From: [Clostridium] aminophilum DSM 10710
Lineage (GTDB): Bacteria; Bacillota; Clostridia; Lachnospirales; Lachnospiraceae
Reading direction: 5' to 3'
Length of the DNA stretch: 64,000 nucleotides
Assembly: GCF_000711825.1 (NCBI RefSeq)
Contig: NZ_JONJ01000001.1
Span: 372,001-436,000, forward strand
The notes below the pieces were generated by a model, which was not told where the DNA came from, made no database searches, and saw nothing but the letters and a program-made list of their open reading frames with translations. The position numbers and the translations under genes were made by a program. Position 1 is the stretch's first letter, and each line of letters starts with the position of its first letter. Shown here one piece after another: positions 61,099 to 64,000 of the stretch.

Positions 61099-62418
61099 AT
61101 GATGCATACCACATTTTATAACTGGATCACGCTGATCCGGTGGACAGGAAAGATCGAATTCTGGATTACCCTGATTCTCGGTCTCGTCTACGCGTACCAG
61201 GTATGGTACATTGTCAGCGGCCTGATCGGCCTCTGGAAAGAAAAGAAAGAAGGAAAACGCGAGGAGGTTCCGCTGCATCGCTTTGCAGCCGTCATCTCCG
61301 CAAGAAACGAATCCGCGGTCATCGGACAGCTGATTGCGAGTCTGAAACAGCAGCGTTATCCGCAGGAACTCTTCGACATCTATGTCATCGCCGACAACTG
61401 CACCGATGATACGGCAGAAGTTTCCAGAAAAGCCGGTGCCAAAGTATTCGAGCGTTTTGACCACGTCCTGATCGGTAAAGGATACGCTCTGGACTGGTTC
61501 TTCCATCAGCTCCATCAGCAGGGAATGGACAATGAATACGAAGGTTTCATGGTATTCGATGCCGATAACATTGTGGATCCGAACTTCGTTCCGGAAATGA
61601 ACCGGACATACTCCACCGGACACTACGATGCAATCACCAGCTACCGCAACTCCAAGAATTTTGATTCCAACTGGATCTCCGCAGGCTACTCTCTGTGGTA
61701 TCTTCGCGAGTCCCGTTTCCTGAATTATCCACGCCAGCTGCAGAAAACAAACTGCGCGATCTCCGGCACCGGTTTCCTGGTTTCCAGCGAGATCATCCGT
61801 GAGAACCACGGCTGGCCGTTCCACCTGCTCACGGAGGACATTCAGTTCTCCGCAGACTGCGCTTCCCGCGGCCGCCGCATCGGCTACTGCGACAAGGCGA
61901 TGGTTTACGATGAGCAGCCGACCAGCTTCAAGCAGTCCTGGAATCAGAGACTTCGCTGGTCCAAGGGCTTCTATCAGGTTGACGCACATTACACCGGCTC
62001 TCTTCTTCGCGCGATCTTCCGCGGCGGACGTGAGGGATTCTCCGCTTACGATATCTTCGTAACCGTAGCTCCGGCCATGTTGCTCACGATCTCTCTGATC
62101 ATCCTGAACCTGTTCCTGTTCGGCATCTGTCTGGCAGCGCCGCTCTGGGTACAGAGAAGTGTTCTCCACATCATCACCGGCGATCTCTTCGATCTGATCG
62201 TGCGCTATTACTTTGGTATGATCATCGTCGGTGCGCTCACACTTTACACGGAGCGCAAAAAGATTAACGCTTCCATTCCGGCCATGATTTACGGACTTGT
62301 CACTTTCCCGCTGTTCATGATGACCTACTTCCCGATCGCGCTCTGCGCCCTCGTGCAGAAGGTAGAATGGACACCGATCGCACACCACGCGGTAAAGAGC
62401 AGCCGTATGCCGGTCTGA
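61099..62418 (+). CDS. Processive family 2 glycosyltransferase (membrane)
   Basis: From ATG 61099 (GGGAG seven bases upstream) the 439-residue protein has one N-terminal membrane helix, a GT-A domain (about 60-280) with ADNCTDDTAE, VFDADN (metal-binding DxD), TEDIQFSADC (catalytic base) and the QRLRWSKG form of QxxRW, and three or more C-terminal helices. This is the plan of polymerising transferases such as chitin, hyaluronan or PNAG synthases. It stands alone with its own terminator; no export or modification genes are near, so the polymer is unknown. Confidence 0.9.
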   Translation: MMHTTFYNWITLIRWTGKIEFWITLILGLVYAYQVWYIVSGLIGLWKEKKEGKREEVPLHRFAAVISARNESAVIGQLIASLKQQRYPQELFDIYVIADNCTDDTAEVSRKAGAKVFERFDHVLIGKGYALDWFFHQLHQQGMDNEYEGFMVFDADNIVDPNFVPEMNRTYSTGHYDAITSYRNSKNFDSNWISAGYSLWYLRESRFLNYPRQLQKTNCAISGTGFLVSSEIIRENHGWPFHLLTEDIQFSADCASRGRRIGYCDKAMVYDEQPTSFKQSWNQRLRWSKGFYQVDAHYTGSLLRAIFRGGREGFSAYDIFVTVAPAMLLTISLIILNLFLFGICLAAPLWVQRSVLHIITGDLFDLIVRYYFGMIIVGALTLYTERKKINASIPAMIYGLVTFPLFMMTYFPIALCALVQKVEWTPIAHHAVKSSRMPV

Positions 62419-62453
62419 GATAGATTTTCAACTTTTATAAGCATCACACACTA

Positions 62454-62495
62454 AGAAGGACCTGAGATGAACGCTCGCTCATCTCAGGTCCTTCT
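62454..62495. terminator. Bidirectional terminator after the glycosyltransferase gene
   Basis: AGAAGGACCTGAGATGA pairs perfectly with TCATCTCAGGTCCTTCT over eight bases. T-runs are weak, but stem strength and the convergent position support it. Confidence 0.75.
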
Positions 62496-62513
62496 GCTAT
62501 ATTCTGTAATATC

Positions 62514-63149
62514 TCACCTCCGCCCGGTCAGCTCATCCAGCGTTTTTCCATAAGCCGGCAGAAACTCTTCCGTAAAATCCTTCACTTCCGGAAGTTCCGC
62601 CGCCAGCGCATGGACTGCCTTCTCCGTCGTGTCCCGCGCGGTCATAAACTCCGTATTGCCCGCCTGCTCTTCCGACATACACTTGATCAGCGCAGACAGT
62701 TTATCCGCCGCCTTCACCAGCCTCCGCAGATACTGCTCATTCTTCTCCGCTTCCGGATCATTTCTCCCCGGTCCCTGAAAGATCTCACGAAAATCCTCTC
62801 TCAGATCCTCCGGCAGAAGACTCAGGAGCCGTGTCTCCGCCGCGTCCTCAATCTTCTTGTATGCTTCACGGATCTCATCGTTATAATACTTGACCGGAGT
62901 CGGAAGATCGCCGGTGATGATCTCCGCCGCATCATGGTACATCCCGATCACCGCTGCGCGGTCACAATCCAGTTTTCTCCCGTAACGCCGGTTTCCGATC
63001 ACGCAGAGGGCATGTGCAATCATGCCGACTTCCAGAGAATGCTCGCTCAGAGATTCCTCTCTGGAATTGCGCATGAGCGCCCAACGGTCAATGTATTTCA
63101 TTCTGGATACAGTTGCAAAAAAACCGGTATCGATCTCCGGATGGTTCAT
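62514..63149 (-). CDS. HD-domain phosphohydrolase, YfbR-like
   Basis: The 211-residue protein has the HD metal site in SLSEHSLEVGMIAHAL (His), GMYHDAAEIITGDLPTPVKY (HD, then Glu/Asp) and a late Asp in KAADKLSALIKC. The TGDLPTPVKY segment is typical of YfbR/HDDC2 5'-deoxynucleotidases, which trim dNMPs. Length is near that of YfbR (199). It is 80 bases downstream of the cation-efflux gene on the same strand. Confidence 0.88.
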   Translation of the reverse strand: MNHPEIDTGFFATVSRMKYIDRWALMRNSREESLSEHSLEVGMIAHALCVIGNRRYGRKLDCDRAAVIGMYHDAAEIITGDLPTPVKYYNDEIREAYKKIEDAAETRLLSLLPEDLREDFREIFQGPGRNDPEAEKNEQYLRRLVKAADKLSALIKCMSEEQAGNTEFMTARDTTEKAVHALAAELPEVKDFTEEFLPAYGKTLDELTGRR

Positions 63150-63228
63150 ACTTTCTGTCCTCGCTTCATCTTTCTTCTTCTGTTAACGGTCTCTCTGTGT
63201 TTTTGGAATGTTTGCACCGGAAAACAAG

Positions 63229-64000
63229 TCACTGCTCCGAGAAATCGGTATCCAGCACAATCTGCGCCGTGTATCCCGGATACTGTGTCTCCACCAGTTC
63301 ATTCAGTCTCCGGTGAAGTCCCGCCCGGTCTTTCTCGTTAAAGCTGACCACCGTGTCAAAGCGTATGGTTTTGTTGGTCTCGCTCAGATAAAAGCCATGC
63401 ATCTGGCGGATATTCGGAATCTCCATCACCTTATGCCGCAGTTCCCGCTCCACCTCCGCAGCGCGGTCATTCTTCGTGTTGACGGAATACACACCCACCG
63501 CCGTCAGAACGACTTTGTGTTCGGTATACACCTTGTACTGAATACTGCGGATGAGTTCGTCGAGTTCATTGGCCGTGCAGGTATCCGGCACTTCAATGTG
63601 AACGGAACCGTTAAAGGTATCCGGACCATAGTTGTTCAGCACCAGATCATATGCCCCGATTACCTGCGGAAAACTCTTCACGGTATTCTTGATCACGGAT
63701 GCCAGTTCCGGATCCACGCTCTCTCCGAGAATCTGGGACAATGTCTCCTTCAGCATTTCGATACCGGCCTTGATGATCACCAGTGAGATCAGGGCTCCGA
63801 GCCATGCCTCCAGCGAAATCCCCGTCAGAATATAGACCAGGGCCGCCGCCAGCGTGGAGGCTGAGATCACGGAGTCCATCATGGCGTCCTGACCGGAATT
63901 GATCAGCGAGTGGGAGTTGACTTTTTCTCCTGTCGCCTTCACATAACGGCCGAGAACAATCTTTACCAGAACGCCGGCAGCGATGATTACCAGCGATACC
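63229..64000 (-). CDS. Cation diffusion facilitator family transporter, N-terminus beyond window
   Basis: The frame is open from 63229 to the right edge, so about 256 residues including the C-terminus are visible and the first membrane helices are missing. NSGQDAMMDS carries the Asp pair of the second zinc/iron site on helix 5, followed by helices to about 75 residues later, then the cytoplasmic ferredoxin-like domain (DPELASVIKNTVKSFPQV...HGFYLSETN). The family exports Zn, Mn or Fe with proton exchange. The apparent GTG start at 63942 is internal; sequence upstream (VLVKIVLGRYVK) continues the protein. Confidence 0.88.
   Translation of the reverse strand, partial: VSLVIIAAGVLVKIVLGRYVKATGEKVNSHSLINSGQDAMMDSVISASTLAAALVYILTGISLEAWLGALISLVIIKAGIEMLKETLSQILGESVDPELASVIKNTVKSFPQVIGAYDLVLNNYGPDTFNGSVHIEVPDTCTANELDELIRSIQYKVYTEHKVVLTAVGVYSVNTKNDRAAEVERELRHKVMEIPNIRQMHGFYLSETNKTIRFDTVVSFNEKDRAGLHRRLNELVETQYPGYTAQIVLDTDFSEQ

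Noticed and set aside
1-64000. tRNA, rRNA, insertion sequences, prophage
   Set aside because: I saw no cloverleaf ends, rRNA sequence, transposase or phage gene on either strand.

Overview
The window looks like the chromosome of an anaerobic clostridial Firmicute, most likely Lachnospiraceae. The evidence is gene content: FabK instead of FabI, DapL-type lysine synthesis, a type III glutamine synthetase beside an ANTAR regulator, a monoderm type IV pilus locus with no secretin, DUF4250, DUF6282, DUF815, and choline-binding-like cell-wall repeats. Promoters are mostly sigma-A like with 17-bp spacers. Coding density is high and I saw no tRNA, rRNA, insertion sequence, prophage or CRISPR array.

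Layout. 1-12.7 kb (minus strand): a type IV pilus locus read as pilD-pilM-pilN-pilO-pilB-pilT-pilC-pilin, a terminator, a 32-bp tandem repeat, then a separately promoted set made of a zinc-ribbon membrane protein and four minor prepilins; the last one leaves the window at the left edge. 13.1-16.2 kb: pyrG and dapL. 16.3-22.8 kb: a nitrogen-assimilation island, with glnA and an ANTAR regulator on the minus strand and asnB-glnN on the plus strand. Both arms start with leaders of more than 250 nt that contain intrinsic terminators. 23.4-28.0 kb: a DUF6282 hydrolase, MatC-like carrier and isocitrate dehydrogenase-family operon, divergent from a LysR regulator. 28.1-32.3 kb: an Ltp-type secreted protein, a FecE-like ATPase with a Shp/NEAT-like surface protein, cysE and a MarR regulator. 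32.6-40.5 kb: a fatty-acid operon acpP-accD-accA-fabH-fabK-fabD-fabG-fabF-fabZ with a strong promoter and a palindromic operator pair over its start. 41.0-50.1 kb: mixed housekeeping and surface genes. 50.26-50.53 kb: an orphan structured non-coding RNA with its own promoter and terminator. 50.7-58.1 kb: a branched-chain amino acid operon with two acetolactate synthases, ilvC, ilvA and ridA. 58.4-64.0 kb: a DUF815 ATPase, DeoR regulator, processive glycosyltransferase, HD phosphohydrolase and a truncated cation-efflux transporter.

How it fits together. The pilus genes provide processing (PilD), the inner-membrane assembly platform (PilM, N, O, C), the motors (PilB, PilT) and pilins. GlnA, AsnB, GlnN and the ANTAR protein probably form one ammonium-responsive unit controlled by transcription attenuation. 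RidA next to IlvA fits removal of the reactive enamine that IlvA releases.

The least explained material lies between genes: (i) a dispersed family of two-hairpin repeat elements, six copies, all in the same orientation, (ii) the roughly 235-nt RNA at 50.3 kb with competing 6-8 bp pairings, and (iii) several phased short repeats near regulated promoters.
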